Shown: positions 37,766 to 45,980 of the stretch, in pieces
Numbering within the stretch: position 1 is the first letter of the stretch
Layout: each line of letters begins with the position of its first letter
Origin: Gammaproteobacteria bacterium
GTDB lineage: Bacteria > Pseudomonadota > Gammaproteobacteria > Acidithiobacillales > Acidithiobacillaceae
Assembly (NCBI GenBank): GCA_023381645.1
Contig: JAMCRJ010000055.1
Location: 1-64,000 of the forward strand
Length of the DNA: 64,000 nt
Reading direction: 5' to 3'
The notes under the pieces: generated by a model
Database searches by the model: none
Seen by the model: only the letters and a program-made list of their open reading frames with translations
What the model was told of the DNA's origin: nothing
Made by a program: the position numbers and the translations under genes

Positions 37766-37858
37766 GATACTTCTCCTTTCAAAAAACGGCAGAATTGCCG
37801 TGGATCATTTCCGCTGACAGATAGCAGACAGTTTTCCGTACAGACAGTTTTCCGCACG
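37766..37858 (-). promoter_or_regulatory. module leader of ssb with two CTGTC boxes
   Basis: Boxes are at 37823-37840 and 37841-37856 and the hairpin CGGCA/TGCCG at 37787-37800. Confidence 0.74.
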
Positions 37859-37872
37859 GCACCCGTGTTTCC

Positions 37873-37918
37873 GCGCTCCAGAATGCATCGACATCCACCC
37901 GTTTCTATTCTGGAGCGC
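37873..37918. repeat. 12-base inverted repeat between ssb and the topoisomerase-like gene
   Basis: GCGCTCCAGAAT (37873-37884) and ATTCTGGAGCGC (37907-37918) are perfect complements around a 22-base loop. It lies between divergent promoters and could be a shared operator or a structured origin. Confidence 0.6.
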
Positions 37919-37943
37919 GAAACATTTGGCATTCTATCATAGA

Positions 37944-37955
37944 TAGTATATTTTA
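37944..37955 (+). promoter_or_regulatory. TAGTATATTTTA promoter box
   Basis: TATATT at 37947-37952 as -10, with TTGGCA about 15 bases upstream. The start codon is at 37962, so the message would be nearly leaderless. Confidence 0.55.
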
Positions 37956-37961
37956 ATAGCT

Positions 37962-39251
37962 ATGACGACACACACCTGGATTTTCACGCAAACATCGGGC
38001 ATGGCCTGGGCCTTGGCCAGGACCATGGGACACGTTATGGCTTCACGGCAGGATATGCTGGTCCTGGATGGCGCCCTGATCTTCTGGGTACCGGAAGCCA
38101 TCAACCGGCACGCGCACCCGCCCGAGTATCAGCGCGACTGGAAACGCTACCGATGGGGACAGCTTCCGCTGATGCCCGACATGAAGACGATGCGCACGCC
38201 CGCCGGGAAACACTTGCTGGAGTGCCTAAAAACCACCCTCTTCACCAATGGCGGCGCACCGGAGAAGATCATTTTGGCCCCAGCCCCGGATGCCGCAGGG
38301 TTCTGGTTGATGAAGCAGATCCTCGATCTGCTCGGCCTCCTGAAAATCGGGCCGGAGTGCGAAATCTGGGTAGCCAACCTGGACCACTTTCACGTAAAGG
38401 TCATGCATCCCGCGCACCTGAAGCCGTGGCGATCCGAACGGCTGGTGGAGGCGGAGCAATGCCGGGTGCATGGGGACTGGCTGCTGGGCATCAACCTGAC
38501 CCGCATGCTGACGCTGGCCAATCCGGAACAGGCCGGCATTGGCTGCGGTCGCGTCAGCACGCCGCTGCTACAACTGATCGAGGACGGTCCTTATGTGGAG
38601 CCAACTATGGGCGATGGCAAGGATTTCGCCACGATCCAGGGCTGGTTTGTCAGCCGTGACTGGCCGGCCGGCGCGGTAGTGCTGGCCCTGCAATGGTTAT
38701 ATGAGCACGGCATGGTTTCCTACCCCTTTGGCCGGTCGGCGATAGTTCCACATGAGTCCAGCCGGCAGACACCTGATTTTTATCGGCGGCTTCCTTCGAT
38801 CTACCCCAGCGCGTTGCACGCGCAGATCGTGCAGTTTTTGCTCGGCACGTTGCAGGACAAGTCCAGGGGCCCTGGACGCCTGGAACAGAGGCGATTGGGC
38901 GGGTTGTATCGCCGGATGGGGCAGCCCATCGGTGCGGATGCCGGGATCGGCAGTGTCCCCGCCATCGGGTCACCCAAATCCCGGCACAAGGCCCTGGGGC
39001 GGTTGATGGAGCAAAAGCTGGTGGATTCCAACACCGTCACGCTTACCGCCCTGGGCCGGCAACACCTGGAGGCGACTCCACCGGTTTTGCGGGATCCTCG
39101 CCTGATTTCCGCCTGGGAACACAGCCTACACAGGGTGTTTCTGGGCGAAATAGCACCGATGGCATTTTATCGGGAAGTACAGCAGTTCTTGTTGGCCAGC
39201 ATGGAATATGTCCGCAGTCGCGGCGCGTTTTTGACAGGAGGAATACGATGA
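37962..39251 (+). CDS. topoisomerase III-like protein without TOPRIM acidic residues
   Basis: 429 residues against about 650 for TopB. Homology to type IA topoisomerases is clear in order: N-terminal TOPRIM start (WIFTQTSGMAWALARTMG, 6-23); RYRWGQLPLMPD (62-73); APAPDAAGFWLMKQILDLL (106-124) where active enzymes have DPDREG; GDWLLGINLTR (171-181); GCGRVSTPLLQLI (194-206); and WLYEHGMVSYPFGRSAIVP (245-263) where the catalytic Tyr is kept (Tyr254) but the usual PRTDS/PRSD is PFGRS. A central domain is shortened. The metal-binding Asp/Glu residues are lost, so catalysis is unlikely. It is translationally coupled to the OB-fold protein behind it (ATGA). Confidence 0.82.
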   Translation: MTTHTWIFTQTSGMAWALARTMGHVMASRQDMLVLDGALIFWVPEAINRHAHPPEYQRDWKRYRWGQLPLMPDMKTMRTPAGKHLLECLKTTLFTNGGAPEKIILAPAPDAAGFWLMKQILDLLGLLKIGPECEIWVANLDHFHVKVMHPAHLKPWRSERLVEAEQCRVHGDWLLGINLTRMLTLANPEQAGIGCGRVSTPLLQLIEDGPYVEPTMGDGKDFATIQGWFVSRDWPAGAVVLALQWLYEHGMVSYPFGRSAIVPHESSRQTPDFYRRLPSIYPSALHAQIVQFLLGTLQDKSRGPGRLEQRRLGGLYRRMGQPIGADAGIGSVPAIGSPKSRHKALGRLMEQKLVDSNTVTLTALGRQHLEATPPVLRDPRLISAWEHSLHRVFLGEIAPMAFYREVQQFLLASMEYVRSRGAFLTGGIR

Positions 39252-40180
39252 TTGAGATGCAAAACAGCGCAAACTATGCCTTTGAAGGTGGAATGAAGAA
39301 TATCGCCTACATCACGGGATATGCCCGGAAGGTCACCGACGCTGAAGGCGTCAAACGGTACTATATCCAGCAGCACAACGATACGAGTCGGATGGTCCCC
39401 GTGGAGGCGGGCAAGAACGGCCTGGTTCAGCGACATTTTCAGGATCGTCTGGAAACCAAGGTGTACGGCCGCATCCGGGGCCGCGTCATCGAGCACCAGG
39501 GTGAAAAGATCCATGACGCCTACGTAATCCCCATCGGCATCACCCGTCCCAGTATTCTGGAAATGCCAGAACAACAGGTGTGGCACGCAGGCGTTTTTAA
39601 CCGGGACCGTTCCAAGGTGGAACAGGATGATTTTCAGCCATTTGGATCCAGCGAAGGTTCCAGGAAGGCGAGGGGCCGTGGCGCTGCCAATACGGTACTG
39701 CTGTCAGGCATCGTCAATAAGGTCTCGGCGCTTACCAATGGCGAAGGACTGTTGAGCGGCGTGGAAATCGAGCTGCGCCAACACAAAAATCTGGATACGG
39801 TGATTCCGGTTCGCATGATGAAAGCAAGTATCGCTGGGTCCATGCAGCGGAACCTTCGCATGGGCATGCCTGTATACATTGTTGGGGCTCTTCGTATGCG
39901 GGACCTGAAGGAAACCAGTCCCGATGGGGTCATCTCCAACAGCGGAAAACGGGTCGGCTACGTCTGGTGCCCCAATATCCTGCGCGCAATCGAGGGCGCG
40001 GATATCCTAGCCCTTCCCACTTGGGTGAACGCCATTCTGGAACGCTATGGCTTAATGCACCCCTCAGTGGAAGAGCCTTCGGCAGAGGTAAGAGCGGCAG
40101 ACGAAGCAGAAGCCGCCTTCGATCCGGAAGATGCCAGGACCGAAGAGGAGGCGTTGCGGGCTGCTGGGTTGCTGGTCTGA
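39248..40180 (+). CDS. OB-fold-like (SSB-like) protein
   Basis: 310 residues. The N-terminal part (KNIAYITGYARKVTDAEGVKRYYIQQHN) and the central NTVLLSGIVNKVSALTNGEGLLSGVEIELRQ (about 140-170) followed by VIPVRMMKA look like OB-fold strands; GMPVYIVGALRMRDLKET resembles the GxxVxVxGxL strand of SSB. The C-terminal 45 residues are acidic. It overlaps the topoisomerase-like gene by four bases, so the two probably work together on single-stranded DNA. Confidence 0.6.
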   Translation: MIEMQNSANYAFEGGMKNIAYITGYARKVTDAEGVKRYYIQQHNDTSRMVPVEAGKNGLVQRHFQDRLETKVYGRIRGRVIEHQGEKIHDAYVIPIGITRPSILEMPEQQVWHAGVFNRDRSKVEQDDFQPFGSSEGSRKARGRGAANTVLLSGIVNKVSALTNGEGLLSGVEIELRQHKNLDTVIPVRMMKASIAGSMQRNLRMGMPVYIVGALRMRDLKETSPDGVISNSGKRVGYVWCPNILRAIEGADILALPTWVNAILERYGLMHPSVEEPSAEVRAADEAEAAFDPEDARTEEEALRAAGLLV

Positions 40181-40183
40181 TCC

Positions 40184-40220
40184 AGAAAAAGCAAAACCCC
40201 GGAATTGCTTCCGGGGTTGC
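40184..40220. terminator. hairpin between convergent units
   Basis: AACCCCGGAA-TTGC-TTCCGGGGTT is a perfect stem with TTTTGCTTTTTC on the minus strand. It could terminate the minus gene 40308 and, less well, the plus operon ending at 40180. Confidence 0.75.
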
Positions 40221-40307
40221 CGAATCAGCACCGCAGCACTGACCCTTATATACGTCACCGGCAACGGCCGGGCACATCTTGAATAGTACCCAAAGCCATG
40301 AGCGTGG

Positions 40308-40910
40308 TCAACCGAAGTGATTTGCCAGGATGGCAATCACGTCTTCCGGCTGCCCTGCGAATTCTATTTCCGGAATATCCAGCAAAGCATCCTCCTGATC
40401 GTTCCATGGGATGCCGAAACGACGCATAGTGTCAATCATGATGCCGGATGGCCGCCAATAAATGGCCACATCCGGCATCTCCCCCTGCCTGTCCAACAAG
40501 GTTTCCAGCATGCGCTGAGGAACGCAATCGATATACACGCGCGGGCGGTAATTGGGTGGGAAAGCATAGCCCTCCATGTTCAATATGCCATTGATCGGTG
40601 GCCTATCCGGCCATAGCCCATAAGGTTTCCCGAAGTGTTTGCTAATACCGGATTGCAACAGCACCAGATTCCAGATCTCCGCATCATCGCGGTGCGTCGG
40701 AAGGGACAGCGTGGTGCGCAGATCGAACGGCCGCGAGAAAAGGTCGGCAACCGCTCTGGAAAACGCCAGCACCCAGGGGCCCTCCATCCACTGTCCGTTT
40801 TTCTGGTAAATCAAGGTCCCAATGGGATTGATCAAGATGTCCGGTGTTCGCCATGAGGACATCGTGCTGTAAAATTCCCGCGCAACCAGCTTCTTTTGTG
40901 CATTACCCAT
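40308..40910 (-). CDS. unrecognised protein, 200 aa
   Basis: MGNAQKKLVAREFYSTMSSWRTPDILINPIGTLIYQKNGQWMEGPWVLAF, then Pro/Trp-rich segments (GLWPDRPPINGILNMEGYAFPPNYRPRVYIDCVPQRML) and an acidic C-terminus. The start at 40910 overlaps the end of the upstream gene. No module leader. Last gene of the relaxase operon; unknown role. Confidence 0.65.
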   Translation of the reverse strand: MGNAQKKLVAREFYSTMSSWRTPDILINPIGTLIYQKNGQWMEGPWVLAFSRAVADLFSRPFDLRTTLSLPTHRDDAEIWNLVLLQSGISKHFGKPYGLWPDRPPINGILNMEGYAFPPNYRPRVYIDCVPQRMLETLLDRQGEMPDVAIYWRPSGIMIDTMRRFGIPWNDQEDALLDIPEIEFAGQPEDVIAILANHFG

Positions 40911-41796
40911 GATGTTCCCCTGTCTTTCCAGTGATGATTGTGCTGGCCTGAACCAGCCCTTTGGCGCCACCGTAGCCACCCTGTATCCAGCGCACCAGAG
41001 TGCGCTCGGAAACACCCAGGGCGGCCTGTATCCAGCGCCTGGCGGGAATGCCGGATAGCCCGGTGCGCCGCTCAACCAGCTTGAATATCCGTTCCCAGGT
41101 CCATCCCCCATGTTCCTGCAGCAGAGCTTCCAGATTGGAACGCGAAAACTCATCCGGTTCAGTTAATCCGCGCTCAAAGCACCGAAACTGGCGCATGCTG
41201 ATGCCCAGCATTTTCGCTAGGCGTTCCTTGCTGTACGGGAGCGCTTTCACCGCCATGGCGAAGTCTGTGGTGTTCTGCGGATCGGGAAGTTTTTGAAGCA
41301 TCGGTGAAGGCTGGTGGAGTTGAACGCGAAGCGCGCCTTCCGTACAGGATTCGGTCAGGATATTTTTGACAAAAGGCGCCAGCCGAGCCTGGGCGGATCG
41401 GCGTTTTTCCTCCAGGATATTTGATTCTTCCTGAAGAATCAGCCCGTCGATTAAATCGGCACCAATATCGGCCATCTCATCTATCCAGCTATCCGGATCT
41501 TCCGCGTTGCCGCTGAGACGGTATCGGCTGTTGCTACGCAGAAAATCCAGCCACTCGTATCGGGTGATGCTCCAGACCGGCATATGCAGCGGCGCATCCA
41601 GCAACGGGGATAAGGGCTCCGGGAACCCATCCCGCTGATAGGAGATGATCCGCATGAGCACGTCCTGGCCAACGTCCGAAAGATCTGAGTCGTGCAAGTG
41701 CCCACCAGAGCGTTTGTCCAGGCTTTTCAAAAACCGCAAGACCATGGGATACAGCACTTCCGCGCTGGCGTTCTGGATGTTCTGATGTTCACTCAT
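40903..41796 (-). CDS. putative DNA-binding protein of the transfer operon
   Basis: 297 residues. N-terminal helices (VLYPMVLRFLKSLDKRSGGHLHDSDLSDVGQDVLMRIISYQ, about 15-55) resemble sigma-like region 2 spacing, and two helix-turn-helix-like segments follow: KERLAKMLGISMRQFRCFERG (about 193-213) and RRWIQAALGVSERTLVRWIQGG (about 253-274). It overlaps the relaxase stop. A regulator or oriT accessory factor is plausible, but unproven. Confidence 0.6.
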   Translation of the reverse strand: MSEHQNIQNASAEVLYPMVLRFLKSLDKRSGGHLHDSDLSDVGQDVLMRIISYQRDGFPEPLSPLLDAPLHMPVWSITRYEWLDFLRSNSRYRLSGNAEDPDSWIDEMADIGADLIDGLILQEESNILEEKRRSAQARLAPFVKNILTESCTEGALRVQLHQPSPMLQKLPDPQNTTDFAMAVKALPYSKERLAKMLGISMRQFRCFERGLTEPDEFSRSNLEALLQEHGGWTWERIFKLVERRTGLSGIPARRWIQAALGVSERTLVRWIQGGYGGAKGLVQASTIITGKTGEHHG

Positions 41797-44437
41797 CGTC
41801 GGTTCCTGGCATGGGTATGGCTTGTCTGAGTTCATCAATCCCGTTGATAGGGGCGGCAATAAAGCTGTTTTCAATGTCCAGATCTAGGATTCCATCTACC
41901 AAAATCACACGGAAGGCCAAAAGCATGCGCAACTCTGAAATATGCGCGTTCCAGATGTCGCCTGGCTGTTTGCTACTTTTTCGCAAGATTTGCGTGAAGA
42001 TTTGATAGCTGGCCCTATCCATGCCGCTAGATAATGGAAAGTTGAAAATGGTGGCCAGGGAAACCCTGATGATGGTCTTCGGGTTTAGGCGCAATGAGGT
42101 GCTAATGCGATCACGCCGTGTTTCATCAATCCAGATCAGAGCGCTGATCAGGCGCACCCTCTCCGAATCGTCTAGTTTGACGCCGATGACTACTTTCGCG
42201 ATATTCGGGAACTGGACTAAACAATCCTGAGTTCGGCGTAGTAAGTGTTGCGCTCTTTTATTCGGGGTCATGGCCTCTCGGTCTTGCAGCTTGGTTTTTT
42301 GTTCCGCATTACTGGAGATCACCTTTGCCCGGTCCAGCTTTGCCTTTTTTTCCGCCTTCTGCGCATCTGTTACGGATGGCTTGCTGGAAGATGTTTCCCG
42401 GGTGGATAGGGATATGTTGGCCGTTCTGGCATCGGTGCTTTGGGCGGGCGCCGCAGATGTTTCCGCCTCATTCGGTTCTGGCGCTGCCGGTGCTTCTGTC
42501 GTGTCGGCAAAGGGGTCATCCTCGTCCGGGTACCCTGTGGCCATATCCGGGCCGGAGGCCTCCTGCTCGTCTTCTGTTTCCTCTTCTTCCACGGGAGACG
42601 ATGGCTGGCAGGGGGACGCTTCATCCTCCGCTTCTGTGTGCTCACCTGCCCTGTCATCACTGGTGTCGGGTGTCGCGTCCGCTGTCTGCAAATCTGCCGA
42701 TGGCGCGCCTGTCGGCTGCAAGCCTATCGGCTGCGAGTCTACCGGCCACAAGCCTGCCGGCTGCAAGCCTTCTGACGCGATTTCAGAGTCCGCTGTTTCC
42801 GGCGTCGTGTCGGGGCCTCGCGCCGACGTTTTCTTGGGCGCGAATTGTGGCCAGAAAAGGCCCTGCACCGACAACTCCGCCGGATAGTTTTCCAGTGCCA
42901 GCAAGGGCGCAAACACGCTCTCGGGCGGAATGCGGACCACGTAGTGCGGAATCTTCGTGTCCGTATGCTCCGTGGCGTCGCCATCCGCATTTTTCTTGGT
43001 GGACTCAAACCGGAGCCGCACAGCGGCGCCTTCGGGCTTATCAACGTTGACCTTACCGATGGTCTTTATTAGCAAGCCCATGGCATCCAGTCTGGACGCG
43101 ATGATCTGGATGATTTTCCCCGGGTTGCCGTTGTTGGGTGTGGCATAGTCATGCCGGGTGATGCTGAGGTGATCGCAAATCCGCTCCCGGATTTTAGGCT
43201 CGATCAGATACAGAATGGGTCCCTTTTTGTACGCCAGGCGCCGGGCGGGAGACGGGCTGTTGATGCGCGATTCGTCTTCCAGCAGGAACAGGAACGCGTC
43301 CCATATCTGGGCGTCCAGGCTCTGCTCCTCCAGCTCATCCTCTTCCAGGTAGTCCTGGGCAACCTCTTCGGCCCGTCCCTCCAGTCCGCCGGCGATCAGA
43401 TCCGCCCGGTGGATGTCTCCCATGAGCTGCTTGATGGCGGGATCTGGCGTCAGCAGCTCACGCTTGAACCCGGAAAGGGGGAATGCGCCGGGATGGTGAT
43501 AATAGCGAATGCTCTGCGTCAACAAATGCTGCAGGAAGGTGTCCGGGTTACCCTGCTCATCCCGCAAATCCCAAAGGGCGGGCAGAAGGCCCAGAATGCG
43601 GCTGCCGACCATGTCATGAAGGCCGACCACCGTGATGACACCCTCCTTGTCGCGCCGGAAACAGGCGATCTTGCCAATGTCGTGGCAGATCCCCGCAAGA
43701 ATGGCGATCTCCAGAGGGTAGGGTTCGGTGCGCATGGGGCGGCCCACTTCTGTCGGCAACCCGGTCACACGGGCTTGGCTTTGTTCCAGCGCGATGCGGG
43801 CATCGTCGCGCCATACCCATGCCAGCGCGGCGGAAACGCGCAGGCTATGCTCCAGCAGACTGGCGTTGCCGTGCTCGCCGGGCCGGGGGGACGCCGGCAG
43901 ATCGGCGGCCTTCAGAATATGGAAAACCGACCAGAACAATCGTGCGGCGGGGGTATTCTCTTTGGCGAAAGAAGAGACTGCCTCGATATCCAGCTTCGCT
44001 AACGGTCGCGGTGCGGTGGTGTTTTCTTTGGCGAGGGCGGCGGCCGCCTTGATATCCAGCTTCTCTTTTTTCTTCCATGCGGACAGAATGTTCTCCATCT
44101 CCTGGTCCTGCTTGGTATGGTCATACCCTTCCGGCAGTTCTGGCTGCGGCAACACGCCAATCGTGGTTATCGCTCCGCGATACATCTCCGGACGCAGGCC
44201 GATGGCGACCGTAAAAATGTCGGCGGACCGAATCAACAGGGCGAGCCCGGCGCTGGCCAGCAGAAATGCGGCCACCCAAGCCAGGCGCCCCAGCGTGTGG
44301 AACAAGAGGATGACCAGCAGCGCGTAATCCTGAAAGAGATTGTGACGATAGACAAAAATCAGGGTGCCCACCGTCATCCAGAATGTGGTGACGATGACGA
44401 GCGAAGATACCAGCCGGCGATGCGGAGCTGCGATCAC
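41789..44437 (-). CDS. traI: MobH-type relaxase TraI with HD domain
   Basis: 882 residues. Two N-terminal hydrophobic segments (about 11-30 and 38-70) are followed by the TraI_2/MobH HD-hydrolase core: EHGNASLLEHSLRVS (188-202), GICHDIGKIACF (249-260), HDMVGSRILGL, and YYHHPGAFPL. These His/Asp residues form the metal site used by MobH relaxases of SXT/R391- and R27-like elements to nick oriT. Tandem repeats KLDIxAxxxxAKENT lie at about 127-146 and 148-167, and five-residue repeats of the (L/S)QP-I/T-G type at about 580-605. The C-terminal 100 residues are conserved-looking. oriT was not found; the coupling protein is in the same operon. Confidence 0.85.
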   Translation of the reverse strand: MIAAPHRRLVSSLVIVTTFWMTVGTLIFVYRHNLFQDYALLVILLFHTLGRLAWVAAFLLASAGLALLIRSADIFTVAIGLRPEMYRGAITTIGVLPQPELPEGYDHTKQDQEMENILSAWKKKEKLDIKAAAALAKENTTAPRPLAKLDIEAVSSFAKENTPAARLFWSVFHILKAADLPASPRPGEHGNASLLEHSLRVSAALAWVWRDDARIALEQSQARVTGLPTEVGRPMRTEPYPLEIAILAGICHDIGKIACFRRDKEGVITVVGLHDMVGSRILGLLPALWDLRDEQGNPDTFLQHLLTQSIRYYHHPGAFPLSGFKRELLTPDPAIKQLMGDIHRADLIAGGLEGRAEEVAQDYLEEDELEEQSLDAQIWDAFLFLLEDESRINSPSPARRLAYKKGPILYLIEPKIRERICDHLSITRHDYATPNNGNPGKIIQIIASRLDAMGLLIKTIGKVNVDKPEGAAVRLRFESTKKNADGDATEHTDTKIPHYVVRIPPESVFAPLLALENYPAELSVQGLFWPQFAPKKTSARGPDTTPETADSEIASEGLQPAGLWPVDSQPIGLQPTGAPSADLQTADATPDTSDDRAGEHTEAEDEASPCQPSSPVEEEETEDEQEASGPDMATGYPDEDDPFADTTEAPAAPEPNEAETSAAPAQSTDARTANISLSTRETSSSKPSVTDAQKAEKKAKLDRAKVISSNAEQKTKLQDREAMTPNKRAQHLLRRTQDCLVQFPNIAKVVIGVKLDDSERVRLISALIWIDETRRDRISTSLRLNPKTIIRVSLATIFNFPLSSGMDRASYQIFTQILRKSSKQPGDIWNAHISELRMLLAFRVILVDGILDLDIENSFIAAPINGIDELRQAIPMPGTDDE

Positions 44438-44875
44438 TTAGAAAATCCAGGGCAAGGGACTGTTGGTGTAGCGGGCCACACGCGGGTCTATCGGTGGCAC
44501 ACGCACCCATTCGCCCCGCTCGACGGTCGCCAGCAGGTCCTGCAAATCCTCTGGCCCAGTGCCGGCCAGCTCCGCATATTTTCTGGCACGGCTTTCCAGA
44601 ATGGAAAAATAGGGATCCTCACGGGAAAGCCCGATGTCGCCCCGGTACGGATCCGCCCTACTCTCCCCTTCGTCGGGGATCAGAAGAAAGCCGTCCAGAA
44701 ACCGCCGCGCGTTCCAGGTGACAAATCCATCATCGAACAGCGTAATGGTGACATACGGCTCCGCTGCTTCGTGTGGGCCGGGGTCACGCACCTTCGTCAC
44801 CACTCCAAGGGTGCCAGTTTTGATATGCCGGACGGTTTGCGCCATCCATGCCTTGCGGCAATCTTCCGTATCCAT
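44438..44875 (-). CDS. unrecognised protein, 145 aa, tail LPWIF
   Basis: MDTEDCRKAWMAQTVRHIKTGTLGVVTKVRDPGPHEAAEPYVTITLFDDGFVTWNARRFLDGF has a beta-barrel-like first half; the second half is helical with ELAGTGPEDLQDLLATVERGEW. It ends SPLPWIF, the only W-x-F tail outside the module array. The ATG at 44875 is chosen because GGAGG lies before it. In the transfer operon directly upstream of traI. Confidence 0.68.
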   Translation of the reverse strand: MDTEDCRKAWMAQTVRHIKTGTLGVVTKVRDPGPHEAAEPYVTITLFDDGFVTWNARRFLDGFLLIPDEGESRADPYRGDIGLSREDPYFSILESRARKYAELAGTGPEDLQDLLATVERGEWVRVPPIDPRVARYTNSPLPWIF

Positions 44876-44877
44876 AT

Positions 44878-45459
44878 TCACCTCCATAAGCGAATCCATG
44901 ATCGCTGGTCGATGCGTCCATCCGGACGCACGGGGCTGTGCCCTACGCAATAATAGTAGTGTCCAGAGAAGTCGCCGACGATGATGCCTTTGTGGGACAG
45001 CTTTTCCAGGACATCCAGAAGAATCCCTTCGGGAGGCGCGCCATGATGGCCAATCAGTTGGGAAACCGGCATGCCGGGCCATTGCCAAAGCCGCCGACAA
45101 ACCCAAATGCCATAGTCGCCAGCGCAGCCGTAAGCCATGTTGACCACGGCGGTGGGCACCGGCAGAACAAAGCCCTGGATTTCGTTGCTGAAAACGACTT
45201 GGCGCTTCCAGAATTCCAGATGGGTCCGCAGTCGAATCATCCAGCTTTCCGCGTGCAACACGGCACAGCAGTCATCAAAGCGCGGTTGCTCGTTTTCGGC
45301 GTTGGCATCCAGGCAGAACATCCATTGTATGGACTCCGCCTTTTCCTTCCCGGCGCGGCGCGTCTTCTGTCCATCGGAAAAAATATTGTCCACATGGCCG
45401 CGTATATACAGAAAGGCGGCAACCCCGGTATCCCCCGCCGTGTCATGAATCTCTTCCAA
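44878..45459 (-). CDS. unrecognised protein of the transfer operon
   Basis: 193 residues from a TTG at 45459 with GGGAGG ten bases upstream. Segments HDTAGDTGVAAFLYIRGHVDNIFSDGQKTRRAGKEKAESIQWMFCLDANAENE and FVLPVPTAVVNMAYGCAGDYGIW are coherent protein. It starts inside the gap after the 45480 gene and ends against traI's neighbour. A much longer frame through this region is a shadow of traD. Start uncertain. Confidence 0.55.
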   Translation of the reverse strand: MEEIHDTAGDTGVAAFLYIRGHVDNIFSDGQKTRRAGKEKAESIQWMFCLDANAENEQPRFDDCCAVLHAESWMIRLRTHLEFWKRQVVFSNEIQGFVLPVPTAVVNMAYGCAGDYGIWVCRRLWQWPGMPVSQLIGHHGAPPEGILLDVLEKLSHKGIIVGDFSGHYYYCVGHSPVRPDGRIDQRSWIRLWR

Positions 45460-45479
45460 ATAATAACGTGCCTCCCGGC

Positions 45480-45956
45480 TTACTCTTCGTCCTGCAGGTC
45501 CGGGAAGATTTTTTTGTGAGAAGAAAAGAGATTGATCAGGAATATCTTGTGACTCTCCACGATCACAATCGTCATCTTGCTCATCCGCCGAAAGATTAAG
45601 ACCACCATCGCCGAAAAGACCGGAATCACAAGCGTCCCAAAAAATCCTTTCAACAGATCTCTGGTCGCCGGCATCCAAAGCAGTACGAACAGTAGCACCA
45701 GCACCAGCATCCCCAGAAACAGACCGTGCGGGCCCATCCCCCAAAGAAGAGGATGGGCTACATGGTGCGAGATCGCCGGTGCGGTGACCGCGTGCATGGA
45801 TGCCGCTGGTGTCGCTGCCCCGGACGGGGGTAACGGCGCCGGCTGGGGTGCCGCCGGCGTGAAGTTCGGTGCCGGGGGTGGCGCGATGCTGGTCTGTGCG
45901 GGAGCCTGTATCGGGGCCACCGGTGGCGGTGGCATGGTGTATATGGAGGCGGTCAT
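45480..45956 (-). CDS. Pro/Ala-rich membrane protein of the transfer operon
   Basis: 158 residues. The first 65 are Pro/Ala/Thr-rich (IYTMPPPPVAPIQAPAQTS). Two hydrophobic segments follow (LFLGMLVLVLLFVLLWM, about 79-95; GTLVIPVFSAMVVLIF, about 107-122), then a basic C-terminus with KIFLINLFSSHKKIF. Possibly an inner-membrane conjugation accessory. It precedes the 44878 gene by 20 bases. Confidence 0.6.
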   Translation of the reverse strand: MTASIYTMPPPPVAPIQAPAQTSIAPPPAPNFTPAAPQPAPLPPSGAATPAASMHAVTAPAISHHVAHPLLWGMGPHGLFLGMLVLVLLFVLLWMPATRDLLKGFFGTLVIPVFSAMVVLIFRRMSKMTIVIVESHKIFLINLFSSHKKIFPDLQDEE

Positions 45957-45980
45957 CGGTTTTCTCCTGGGCAGGTCGCG

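Larger units (their letters stand above)
307..37858 (-). repeat. array of about 34 leader-gene-terminator modules
   Basis: Modules are laid head to tail on the minus strand. Coding-strand order is: a box GGA-T/A-T-C/T-CTGTC-C/T-G-G/C-TA, then about 12 bases complementary to the Shine-Dalgarno, then a sequence like GGAAATTATC, a short hairpin with GC-rich stem, the Shine-Dalgarno, a start codon, one to three genes, and a terminator of form AACCCC-loop-GGGGTT followed by TTTC. The terminator interior comes in forms A (GTCTTCGGACC-like), B (AGTGCA..TGCACC, second stem), C (TTGCTTCGGCTTT-like) and D (CATGCA..TGCATC). Hairpin stems change in pairs between modules (GGGC/GCCC, GCGGC/GCCGC, CGGCA/TGCCG, GCAG/CTGC). 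The gap between a terminator T-run and the next box is as short as about five bases, so the promoter must lie inside the leader. Confidence 0.85.

Noticed and set aside
42325..43050. Plus-strand frames opposite traI
   Set aside because: Low-complexity Arg/Pro/Ala sequence and no ribosome site; shadow of the relaxase.
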